NCBI GenBank assembly: GCA_902778135.1
Contig: CACYWP010000007.1
Location: 1 to 64,000 of the forward strand
DNA length: 64,000 nucleotides
Origin: an uncultured Coriobacteriaceae bacterium
Lineage (GTDB): Bacteria; Actinomycetota; Coriobacteriia; Coriobacteriales; Atopobiaceae
Reading direction: 5' to 3'
The notes beneath the pieces are model-generated. The model was not told where the DNA came from. It ran no database searches and was given only the letters and a program-made list of their open reading frames with translations. Both the position numbers and the translations under genes were made by a program. Positions 17,298 to 25,238 of the stretch are shown here, one piece after another (position 1 is the first letter of the stretch; each line of letters begins with the position of its first letter).

Positions 17298-17373
17298 TGG
17301 TGGCTGGGGAGGGAGTCGAACCCCCGACACAGGGATTTTCAGTCCCCTGCTCTACCAACTGAGCTACCCAGCC
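17298..17373 (-). tRNA. tRNA-Phe (GAA)
   Basis: 76 nt including an encoded CCA. The acceptor stem is GGCTGGG/CCCAGCC with discriminator A; the anticodon loop CTGAAAA gives anticodon GAA; the T loop is TTCGACT. All four arms pair. The gene is followed by a strong terminator and by tandem copies of its own 3' end. tRNA 3' ends are common integration targets, which may explain part of the repeat block. Confidence 0.96.
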
Positions 17374-17401
17374 GAGTGCCTGCTCGCTTGCAAGCCTGTT
17401 T

Positions 17402-17429
17402 AATATAGCAGACCCACGCCGCACGTCAA
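17402..17429 (-). promoter_or_regulatory. Promoter of tRNA-Phe
   Basis: Minus strand: TTGACG, a 16-nt spacer, then TATATT, ending about 29 nt before the tRNA 5' end. It is a near-consensus housekeeping promoter in an otherwise GC-rich stretch. Confidence 0.7.
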
Positions 17430-17499
17430 TGCCCATCTTGCATCTTTTTGGCATCCACAAGAATCGGACACGCGGGCACGCGGGCATGCCGCGCATCCC

Positions 17500-17829
17500 C
17501 TAGAACCGCACGTGGAACAGCCCCTCTCCAGGCACCGGATCGATGTCGTCCTTCTCGTCGATGACGTAGCGGAGGGGATAGTTGGCATACTGGCGGTCGA
17601 AGAGGGTGAAGTAGGTGGCCAGGCGGTTGCTGGGCCCTTGCAGCTCCATGCTGACGCTGCCATCCGGCTCGTTGCGCACCCATCCGGTCAGGCCCAGTTC
17701 CTGGGCGACCCTGCGAGCCGTCCAGCGAAAGCCCACCCCCTGCACCTCTCCGACGAAGTGCATGCTCAGCCTCCGCATGGCCTGCGGGTCGGGTGCGGTT
17801 CCCTGCCTGCCGTCTGACGTCGCGCCCAT
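17500..17829 (-). CDS. acyP: Acylphosphatase
   Basis: 109 aa. The signature HFVGEVQGVGFRWTARRVA contains the catalytic arginine of VQGVGFR, and GWVRNEPDGSV contains the catalytic Asn region, both diagnostic for acylphosphatase, which hydrolyses acyl phosphates such as acetyl phosphate or carbamoyl phosphate. An N-terminal extension of about 20 residues precedes the fold. ATG 17829 is chosen because AGGAGGGG lies five nt upstream. A monocistronic gene next to tRNA-Phe. Confidence 0.9.
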   Translation of the reverse strand: MGATSDGRQGTAPDPQAMRRLSMHFVGEVQGVGFRWTARRVAQELGLTGWVRNEPDGSVSMELQGPSNRLATYFTLFDRQYANYPLRYVIDEKDDIDPVPGEGLFHVRF

Positions 17830-17976
17830 ACCGCCCCCTCCTGTCCGGAAGCCCGTGCCGATAGTCCGTTCGTTGCCCTCACTATGCGTCAAAACGTCGT
17901 TGGGCGGCAAGGGGCAGCCACATTCTGCTCGGTCGCCGTACAATTGGTTCCAACTATCCCAGAAGAGGGGAGCATC

Positions 17977-19980
17977 ATGAGTCTGACCAGGAGGACCCTT
18001 CTCACGCTTGCTGGCATGGGTACCGCAGCAGGCCTCTCGGCATGCACGATCGACCTTTTCGGGCAGCCGGAGCCCGCCGTGGAGGAGACCCCTCCGTCCG
18101 AGGAGGTCGAGGAGGAGGTTCCCGAGGAGCCAACCATCGACTTTTCCGAGTTCGAGGACCTTGCGCTGGACATGGGCGCCTGGAGTTACGACGAGGCCAA
18201 CGACTGCTACTACCAGCTGGCCCATCCCTACTGCCTGACACCCGGCAGCGAGCAGTACGAGTCGCTGAGCATCTTTGTGCCCGGACCCTATTTCGAGGGT
18301 ACGAGGAAGGGGCAGACCTACAGCTGCACCGTCGCGCAGGATGCCGTCGTGGGAGGCTACACTCCCGCCACGGCACCGGTCGCCGTCCCCATCAACACGG
18401 TTGCATTCGCCTCGCAGGAGTGCCCGACCAGCTACTCGTACGACGGACTGTCCACCTATCTGAAGGCGGGCATGGTGTACGTCTACCCTGGCCTGCGTGG
18501 GCGCAGCGGTGGGTACGAGTCGACGACGCAGGAGTACTTCCCTGGTGGGGCCCCGTGGCCGGTCGTCGACCTGAAGGCTGCCATCCGGTGCCTGCGCTAC
18601 AACGCATCGGTCCTGCCCTGCGACACCGAGCGCATCTTCGTCTTCGGGCAGGGCGGCGCAGGAGGCCTGGCGGCCCTTCTGGGCACGGCCGGCGATGCGG
18701 ATGCCTATGAGCCCTATCTGCAGGCCATCGGCGCCGCTATGCACGACCTGGAGGGCGAGGGCCTGTCGGATGCCATCTGCGGTGTCGCCGCGTGGTGCCC
18801 ACAGGGCGTCTTCGGGTCCGCAGACGCGGCCTACGAGTGGATGATGGGCCAGTATGACGGCGAGGGAACCAGGGCGGAGGGCACGTGGACCAAGATGCTC
18901 TCGGACGACCTTGCCGATGCCTATGGCCCCTACGTCAACGGGCTTGGCCTGGTGGACGCGGATGGGGTGATCCTGCAGCTGGACCGCATCGAGAACGGCA
19001 GCTATGCCGGCGGGACCTACTACGACCATCTGGTCGGCCTCGTTGCCGATGCGGCGGGCGACTTCTTCGGACGCACGGACTTTCCCTACACGGTGTTGCC
19101 TCCCTCGTCCGACCAACGGTGCTTTCCAGGCGATCCTGCGCTGATGGTGACAGGCACCCAGGCGGAGGCCGCACCCGCCGAGGAAGAGGAGGCTCCTGCC
19201 GTCAGGGGCGTGCGCCAGGTCCAGGCGACCGTCTACGACACCGTCGAAAGCTATGTCACATCGCTCAACGGGGACAGCCGTTGGCTGACCTACAACGCCA
19301 GCAGGGGCATGGCGTCGATAACGGGCCTGTGGGGCTTCGCGCGGGCCTGCCGTCCTGCGAGCAAGGACGTCAGTGCCTATGACCTCGTGGATCGCTCGGG
19401 CGTGGCCAACCAGCTCTTCGGGACCGACGACCAGCCGTCCATGCACTTCGACTCCATGGTCTCCCAGCTGCTCTCGTCCGAGCAGGAGCGCTATGGCGCC
19501 GGAGAGGGCTGGGACGAGAGCGTCGTGTCCGAGTGGCGCGGCGACCTGGTGGAGGTCGACTCCCTGGAGACGACCGTGACCGACCGCGTCATGATGATGG
19601 ATCCCCTGCAGTTCGTCCAGGACGCGCGCAACGGAGGCGTGGACGCGACAGCCGCTCCCCACTGGCGCATCAACACGGGCCTCTTCCAGTCGGAGACCAC
19701 CTTGGTCAGCGAGGTCAACCTGGCGACGGCGTTGGCGGACTGCGAGGGCGTCAGCGATGTCGCGTTCCAGGCCGTCTGGGGCACGGGATTCGGGTTGGCC
19801 GAGAGGCAGGGGGACGCGGAGGACAATCTGGTCGCGTGGATCGTGTCCTGCTGCCCCCAGCCCGAGGGGTCTGCCACGCCGAGCGACGACGCCGATGACG
19901 CGTCCCAGGACACCGAGTCGGAGGACACGGGGGAGGAGACCAAGGAAGAGGACCTTTCGAGCCAGCGAGAAAACAGCTAA
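17977..19980 (+). CDS. Tannase-fold lipoprotein lacking catalytic residues
   Basis: 667-aa secreted lipoprotein: the leader MSLTRRTLLTLAGMGTAAGL carries a twin arginine and ends in the lipobox LSAC (Cys23), followed by a Pro/Glu-rich linker. The body aligns by eye with subtype-B bacterial tannases (AIRCLRYNASVLPCDTERI, and PHWRIN further on). The nucleophile motif GTSAGG is here GGAGG (about residues 225-229), so Ser is Gly. The acid and His positions of the C-terminal part (about 565-600) also appear replaced. I therefore expect binding rather than hydrolysis. The tail is Asp/Glu/Ser-rich. Start ATG 17977 follows GAGGGGAG. Family comparison is from memory. Confidence 0.7.
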   Translation: MSLTRRTLLTLAGMGTAAGLSACTIDLFGQPEPAVEETPPSEEVEEEVPEEPTIDFSEFEDLALDMGAWSYDEANDCYYQLAHPYCLTPGSEQYESLSIFVPGPYFEGTRKGQTYSCTVAQDAVVGGYTPATAPVAVPINTVAFASQECPTSYSYDGLSTYLKAGMVYVYPGLRGRSGGYESTTQEYFPGGAPWPVVDLKAAIRCLRYNASVLPCDTERIFVFGQGGAGGLAALLGTAGDADAYEPYLQAIGAAMHDLEGEGLSDAICGVAAWCPQGVFGSADAAYEWMMGQYDGEGTRAEGTWTKMLSDDLADAYGPYVNGLGLVDADGVILQLDRIENGSYAGGTYYDHLVGLVADAAGDFFGRTDFPYTVLPPSSDQRCFPGDPALMVTGTQAEAAPAEEEEAPAVRGVRQVQATVYDTVESYVTSLNGDSRWLTYNASRGMASITGLWGFARACRPASKDVSAYDLVDRSGVANQLFGTDDQPSMHFDSMVSQLLSSEQERYGAGEGWDESVVSEWRGDLVEVDSLETTVTDRVMMMDPLQFVQDARNGGVDATAAPHWRINTGLFQSETTLVSEVNLATALADCEGVSDVAFQAVWGTGFGLAERQGDAEDNLVAWIVSCCPQPEGSATPSDDADDASQDTESEDTGEETKEEDLSSQRENS

Positions 19981-20086
19981 ACATACGCTATATGGATTTG
20001 CAATGCAATAGACAATCGACTAACAGACCGTTTTTATCTCCTTTCGTGATAGAATGAATTCTGGTCAATACGAAGGGAGCTTCGAC

Positions 20087-20587
20087 ATGTACCAAGTTGG
20101 CGAGTACATCGTCCATCCGGGACAGGGCGTCTGCAAGGTCGACGAGATCGTGACGGAGCCGCAGGAGACCTACATGCTGCTTCCCGTTGGCGGACGTCAT
20201 CCCATGCGCATCAGCTTCCCCGTATCCGGCGAGGGACGACTGCGCCCCGTGCTCTCAAGGGGAGAGGCGGAAGCCCTGATCGTCGAGTATCCCCAGATGG
20301 ACGTCGATACCTTCACCGAGCGCAGCGCCGCACTGGAGGAGGAGCACTTCAAGAACCAGATCCGTCGGGGCACCTGCCGCGACTCGGTGCGTGTCGTCAA
20401 GACCTTCCGCAAGCGCATCGCGGAGGTCCGCTCGCGCAACAAGAAGCCTCCCGTGGTCTACGAGCGCATCCTGAAGCAGGCCAGCGAGCGGTCGCTCGCG
20501 GAGCTGGCCGTTGCGCTGGAGGTCAGCGTCGACGATGTCCGCGAGCTGTTCGAGCGCCAGGGCGGGGAGGACTTCTCCCTCAACTGA
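20087..20587 (+). CDS. carD: CarD family transcription regulator
   Basis: 166 aa. The N-terminal CarD/TRCF RNA-polymerase-interacting domain begins MYQVGEYIVHPGQGVCKVDEI, the classic YP/HPxHGVG-type start; the C-terminal part is helical and basic (KTFRKRIAEVRSRNKKPP). CarD proteins bind the RNA polymerase beta lobe and stabilise open complexes at rRNA and other promoters. ATG 20087 has AAGGGAG upstream, while the ATG at 20054 falls close to a TAGAAT -10-like box and is less likely. Monocistronic by spacing. Confidence 0.88.
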   Translation: MYQVGEYIVHPGQGVCKVDEIVTEPQETYMLLPVGGRHPMRISFPVSGEGRLRPVLSRGEAEALIVEYPQMDVDTFTERSAALEEEHFKNQIRRGTCRDSVRVVKTFRKRIAEVRSRNKKPPVVYERILKQASERSLAELAVALEVSVDDVRELFERQGGEDFSLN

Positions 20588-20795
20588 GCCCCGATGCCCG
20601 TCCGTTGCCCTTCATGACATGCTGGCCGACAATCGAAGGCGCACCTTACCCCATGAGACCATGGCGAAGGCGCGTTCTCGCCCCTCCGTCCGCCCCTGTT
20701 ACCAGATTGGCTCAATGGTGTGGTAGTTGGGGGGAGACGCCAGCCGTTCGGTACAATCACTTGCACCACAAGGACCCGAGTTTTGAGGAGCTGAC

Positions 20796-21092
20796 ATGGC
20801 AACCACCAACGACGTCTCATCCGGTCGCGCAATCATCTCGGTATTGGGCAGCGACCGTTCCGGGATCGTCGCTGCCGTGGCAGGCACCCTCGCCGATCAC
20901 GACATCAACATCCTCGACATCTCCCAGACAATCCTACAGGGCATCTTCACGATGACGATGCTGGTGGACCTGGACTCCTCGGATGTCGACTTTGCCACCG
21001 TGCAGGACCAGCTTGCCACGCTCGCCGAGAGTCTGGGCGTGCAGATCACCCTGCAGCGGGAAGAGGTCTTCAAGTTCATGTATCGCCTCTAG
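20796..21092 (+). CDS. ACT domain protein (UPF0237 family)
   Basis: 98 aa, a single ACT domain: AIISVLGSDRSGIVAAVAGTLADHDINILDISQTI, then FTMTMLVDL. Matches the UPF0237 group of small stand-alone ACT proteins, expected to bind an amino acid or similar ligand as dimers; no target enzyme is known. ATG 20796 has GAGGAG seven nt upstream, and TACAAT at 20752 is a likely -10. The gene is followed by citrate synthase, with 120 nt between. Confidence 0.88.
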   Translation: MATTNDVSSGRAIISVLGSDRSGIVAAVAGTLADHDINILDISQTILQGIFTMTMLVDLDSSDVDFATVQDQLATLAESLGVQITLQREEVFKFMYRL

Positions 21093-21212
21093 GCCCAGCG
21101 TCCAGAGGCTTCTCCGCCAGGCGCAGCCCACGTCGCCTCGGACGGATGGACCCGTCGGAAACGGCGGAAACTCGTCGAACGCCGCACGAGGCACACCTTC
21201 GAAGGGAGTCTG

Positions 21213-22676
21213 ATGGCAGACAACTTGCTCCCCAAGCTTCCCCAACGAGAGACGCGCTTCCTCACGAGGCAGGAAACCACGGCTCTCGACCGCATCGCCG
21301 ACGCCTATCCCATGCCCTCGGAGGGCCTGGGCCTGACGTCCGTCTCCGAACAGCTCTATTACGGCATGAACCGGGTGGACAAGGTCCCACCCGAGCTCTA
21401 CACCAAGTTCGACGTCAAGCGTGGCCTGCGCAACGCTGACGGATCGGGCGTCCTGGTGGGCCTGACGACCATTTCCAACGTCCATGGCTACAACAAGGTC
21501 GACGGACGCGTCGAACCCGACGAGGGCGACCTGAAGTACCGTGGCTACCATATCGCCGACCTCGTCGCTGCCGCGCAGGCGGAGAACCGCTTTGGCTACG
21601 AGGAGGTCGCCTACCTGCTCCTGTCCGGGTCGCTGCCCAACCGGGCCGAGTTGGACGACTTCCGCGCCCGCATCGGCTCGCGCCGCCAGCTGCCCGAGGG
21701 CTACCTTGCGCTGTTCCCGCGCACGACCTACAGCCACTCGATTATGAACGTGCTGCAGCGCGCCACGCTGCTGCTCTATGCATTCGACCGCAACCCGGAC
21801 GACACCTCGCCCATCCACGAGATCGACGTCGCGCTGTCCCTGCTGGGCCGCTGGCCTCGCGTTGCGAGCCTGGCCCATGCGGCCTTTGTGGCCGACGAGG
21901 AGGGTGCGCGCCTGGTCGTCCCGCCCGCGCGCGAGGAATACTCCATGGCCGAGACGATCCTGGACGTCCTGCGTGGCGACGCGGGATTCACGCGCGACGA
22001 GGCGATGCTGCTGGACATCATGCTGATGCTGCATGCCGAGCATGGCGGTGGCAACAACTCGACCTTCACGACGCGCGTCCTCTCGTCGTCGGGCACCGAC
22101 GCCTACTCGGCCTATGCGGGAGCCCTGGGCTCCCTGAAGGGCCCCAAGCACGGTGGCGCCAACTACAAGGCCGGCGAGATGATCGAGGACATCGCCGCCC
22201 ACGTCCGCGACTGGAGCAGCGACGACGAGGTCGGAGCCTATCTCGAGCGCATCCTGAGGCGGCAGGCATACGACCGCACGGGCCTCATCTATGGTCTGGG
22301 GCATGCCGTCTACACCGTTACGGACCCCCGTGCCGAGATCGTCAAGCAGTACGCGCAGGGCCTTGCCGAGAAGAACGGGCAGGCCGACAAGCTCGACCTG
22401 ATCAAGCGCGTCGAGCGTCTGGGACCCCAGCTGATGCGCGAGGTCCGTGGCATCAAGAAGCCCATCAGCACCAACATCGACATGTACACCGGCTTCGTCT
22501 ACGAGATGCTGGGCATCAGCCAGGACATGTTCACGCCGATCTTTGCCATCGCGCGCATGGCGGGTTGGGGGGCCCATCGCATGGAGGAGCTCTACGGTCC
22601 GGCCCGCATCATCCGTCCCGCGTACAACTCCTTCCTGAAGGACCAGAGCTACGTGCCGCTCGCGAAACGACCCTAG
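21213..22676 (+). CDS. gltA: Citrate synthase
   Basis: 487 aa. Conserved catalytic segments are present: LHAEHGGGNNST (first His), GPKHGGAN, YGLGHAVYT (second His) and the C-terminal DMYTGFVYEM region, joining oxaloacetate and acetyl-CoA to citrate. It is longer than typical GltA because of about 80 N-terminal residues, as in several anaerobic Gram-positive synthases. In an anaerobe it would feed 2-oxoglutarate and glutamate synthesis. Start ATG 21213 follows GAAGGGAG. No aconitase or isocitrate dehydrogenase lies nearby. Confidence 0.92.
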   Translation: MADNLLPKLPQRETRFLTRQETTALDRIADAYPMPSEGLGLTSVSEQLYYGMNRVDKVPPELYTKFDVKRGLRNADGSGVLVGLTTISNVHGYNKVDGRVEPDEGDLKYRGYHIADLVAAAQAENRFGYEEVAYLLLSGSLPNRAELDDFRARIGSRRQLPEGYLALFPRTTYSHSIMNVLQRATLLLYAFDRNPDDTSPIHEIDVALSLLGRWPRVASLAHAAFVADEEGARLVVPPAREEYSMAETILDVLRGDAGFTRDEAMLLDIMLMLHAEHGGGNNSTFTTRVLSSSGTDAYSAYAGALGSLKGPKHGGANYKAGEMIEDIAAHVRDWSSDDEVGAYLERILRRQAYDRTGLIYGLGHAVYTVTDPRAEIVKQYAQGLAEKNGQADKLDLIKRVERLGPQLMREVRGIKKPISTNIDMYTGFVYEMLGISQDMFTPIFAIARMAGWGAHRMEELYGPARIIRPAYNSFLKDQSYVPLAKRP

Positions 22677-22712
22677 CGGCCAAGCTTCGCCTCATACGCC
22701 CATCGTCGGAAA

Positions 22713-22750
22713 AGGGGAGGGACCCGATTCGGTTTCGGGTCCCTCCCTTG
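22713..22750. terminator. Bidirectional terminator between gltA and rlmKL
   Basis: A 13-bp stem (GGGAGGGACCCGA with TCGGGTCCCTCCC) is flanked by A-rich and T-containing tails. It separates the convergent citrate synthase and rRNA methyltransferase genes. Confidence 0.75.
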
Positions 22751-22798
22751 CCGTTGATGGTGGTATGGCAGTGCGTCGTCTGGCCTTTGTCGGGTGGC

Positions 22799-25042
22799 CT
22801 ACGTGCGTGGCGTGCGCCTGACCAGATAGCAGCGATGGATGCGGCCGTTGCGCGCGAAGTCCTCGGGGATGGTCCTCTCGGTGATGTCCTCGATGGTGAC
22901 GCCTGCCTTCGCGAGGGCTTCCTCGTCGATCGAGAAGGTCCGTAGGTTGCAGGAGAAGACGCAGGTGCCCTCTCTCGTCAGCAGGCGCGACACGCCTATG
23001 AGCAGCTCCGCGTGGTCGCGCTGCACGTCGAACGAGGCTGAACGCATGCGCCGCGAGTTGGAGAAGGTGGGGACGTCGCAGAAGACGAGGTCCCAGCGAT
23101 TCTTGGTGTGGCGCTGCTCGGAGACCCAGGACAGCACGTCTGCCTGGACGTACTCGTGCTGGGGACCGGTGAAGCCATTGCGCTCCATGTTGCGGCGTGC
23201 CCAGTCGAGCGAGGGCCGCGACAGGTCGACGGTGGTGGTGTGACGTGCCCCGCCGTCTGCGGCGTAGCAGGTGCCCGTTCCGGTGTAGGCGAAGAGGTTG
23301 AGGAAGCGCTTCGACCCCTTGGTCTGCTTGGCCATCTCGCGCAGCATCGACCGCGTGTCGCGATGGTCGAGGAAGATGCCGCAGTCAAGGCGCGTCTGGA
23401 AGTTGACCTCGAAGGTCAGCCCTCCCTCGTCGATGAGGTGCGCGCCGACGGGCAGTGCGGGCTTGCCGGGACGACCGCGTCCTGGTCGTGCGGGGCGCAG
23501 CTCCTGCGCCTCGTCGGCATACTGCGAGCCGCCACGCGCCTTCGTGCGCACGCGGACGAAGCAGTTCTCGGGGGGCACGTCCAGCAGGCGCGGCGCGATG
23601 GCGACCACATCCAGCAGCCTGCGCTGGGCGACGGTCGGGTCGATGTCCTTAGGCGGGGCATACTCGAATACCTGCAGCCAGCGTCCGGGTGTCTGCGACC
23701 CCTCGAAGAGGTCGATTGAGACCGCATAGTCGGGCAGGTCGGCGTCGTAGATGCGGTAGCAGCTGACATCCTCGCGTCGGGCCCATTTGCGGCGCTGCCG
23801 GTAGACCTTGGCCAGTCGTGCGCAGAACTGGTCGCTCGTCGCGACCAGGACGCCGACGTGACCGCCGGCAGGCAGCGTGACCTGCAGGTGCGGTGCATCC
23901 TGCGCAGGGTGGTCGTAGGACCTCAGCGTCGCCTCGTCGCGCCCTACCATGATGGACAGGGCCTGCGACGGGGTGCCGAGAATGCTGTCGACGAGCGGGG
24001 TCGCCGACAGGGCTGTCGCCCGCGCCTGGTCGGGCAGCGCGGAGGCCATGCGACCGAGGTGCCCGACGGCTGCGGCCTCGGTGGCGACGGCTGCCGGGTC
24101 GACCCAGGAGAGGTCGCAGGCAAGGAGGCGCGTCCCATCCGGCACGTTCACGGTGTCAGACGTCGCGAACGTGGGCTGCACCCCAAGGCCTGCCGCTCGC
24201 AAGGCCTGGCGCGTCGCGCGATCGAAGCCCGGCCGTTGGTCGGCGAGCAGCAGCACGGGCTGGGCCTGCGCGCCCTCCGCGCGCTGGTGCGCCTCGGCAA
24301 CCAGGTCGCCCCAGATGTCAGCGTCGTGTGCCGCCCAGCCCTCGAAGCCCCAGCGCTGACGCAGGAGTCCCGGTGCATGGTCGAGGGCCTGTGCGGCAGC
24401 CTCGACGGCAATCGCCCCGGCACCAACGAAGGGGACGACCAGCGTCGGCTGTCCCTCCTCGCACATGCCTGCCCATCCGCCCGCTGCAAGCAGCGCGGCA
24501 GCATAGTCCGGCCTCAGCGCCGTCGCCTCAAGGTGCGAGCGATGACCCGACTCGTAGCCGCGTCGGAAGAGCGGCCTGCCCGCCAGGTCGATGCCCGCAG
24601 TCGCACGGTCGCGGGAGATGCGCACCGCGACGGTCAGTCCCGGTCGCGCAGCGTCGACGACGGGCCTTGCTCCCGTGCGCGCCACCATGCGGTCGACGAT
24701 GGCATCCTTGGAGCGCAGGGTCGTGAACTGGGTGGTGCGCAGCTGGGCGTTGGTGCCGTGCGCATCGATGGCGAAGGTGCCGGATCCGGTCAGGTGGTCT
24801 TCCCAGGCGACCTGCGACAGGCCCTCGTAGAGCTCGTCGGCGTTGCGGGCACCGATGCGTGCGAGCACCGCAACCACGCGCGACGCGAGGCGCGACCACA
24901 GACAGACGCGATAGGCGTCGCGCAACTCGCCCTCGAAGGACACTTGGCCCCTCAGGGGACGCACCTGCGGCGTTCCCATCGTGCGCAGCTCTCCGGCAAG
25001 GAGCTGCTCGAAGCCCATCGGACAGGTGGCAAAGAATTCCAT
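22799..25042 (-). CDS. rlmL: RlmKL-type 23S rRNA methyltransferase with decayed RlmL half
   Basis: 747 aa with THUMP, RlmL-type and RlmK-type methyltransferase domains in order, the layout of the fused enzyme that makes m2G2445 and m7G2069 in E. coli. THUMP ends near RTTQFTTLRSKDAIVD. The RlmL core aligns (ALDHAPGLLRQRWGFEGW), but the SAM motif DPMCGSGT is VPFVGAGA (about residue 200) and SNPPYGER is ACDLSWVD (about 309), so this half looks inactive. The RlmK half keeps NLFAYTGTGT (about 581) and DVPTFSNS. Start ATG 25042 fits the family N-terminus (MEFFATCPMG). Confidence 0.82.
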   Translation of the reverse strand: MEFFATCPMGFEQLLAGELRTMGTPQVRPLRGQVSFEGELRDAYRVCLWSRLASRVVAVLARIGARNADELYEGLSQVAWEDHLTGSGTFAIDAHGTNAQLRTTQFTTLRSKDAIVDRMVARTGARPVVDAARPGLTVAVRISRDRATAGIDLAGRPLFRRGYESGHRSHLEATALRPDYAAALLAAGGWAGMCEEGQPTLVVPFVGAGAIAVEAAAQALDHAPGLLRQRWGFEGWAAHDADIWGDLVAEAHQRAEGAQAQPVLLLADQRPGFDRATRQALRAAGLGVQPTFATSDTVNVPDGTRLLACDLSWVDPAAVATEAAAVGHLGRMASALPDQARATALSATPLVDSILGTPSQALSIMVGRDEATLRSYDHPAQDAPHLQVTLPAGGHVGVLVATSDQFCARLAKVYRQRRKWARREDVSCYRIYDADLPDYAVSIDLFEGSQTPGRWLQVFEYAPPKDIDPTVAQRRLLDVVAIAPRLLDVPPENCFVRVRTKARGGSQYADEAQELRPARPGRGRPGKPALPVGAHLIDEGGLTFEVNFQTRLDCGIFLDHRDTRSMLREMAKQTKGSKRFLNLFAYTGTGTCYAADGGARHTTTVDLSRPSLDWARRNMERNGFTGPQHEYVQADVLSWVSEQRHTKNRWDLVFCDVPTFSNSRRMRSASFDVQRDHAELLIGVSRLLTREGTCVFSCNLRTFSIDEEALAKAGVTIEDITERTIPEDFARNGRIHRCYLVRRTPRT

Positions 25043-25238
25043 GGGAGGATGACCTCGCAGACGAACGGCGGCTAGTGGCGTCCATGGTACCACCCGCTAC
25101 TCGCCACCATCCCTCTCGCCGCCAATGCCATCCCTTCGGCCATTTAGCCTGCAGTGATGGGCGGCCATCTGGCTATCATCGAGACATGCATGTAAATGGC
25201 GGGCAACTTGCCCGCGAAACGAGACGAAGGGAAGCCAT

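Noticed and set aside
16743..17403. Several open frames on both strands across the tRNA-Phe repeat block, some over 190 aa
   Set aside because: They are made of repeated tRNA 3' ends, terminators and hairpins, and contain the tRNA itself; the repeated peptide segments follow only from DNA repetition.
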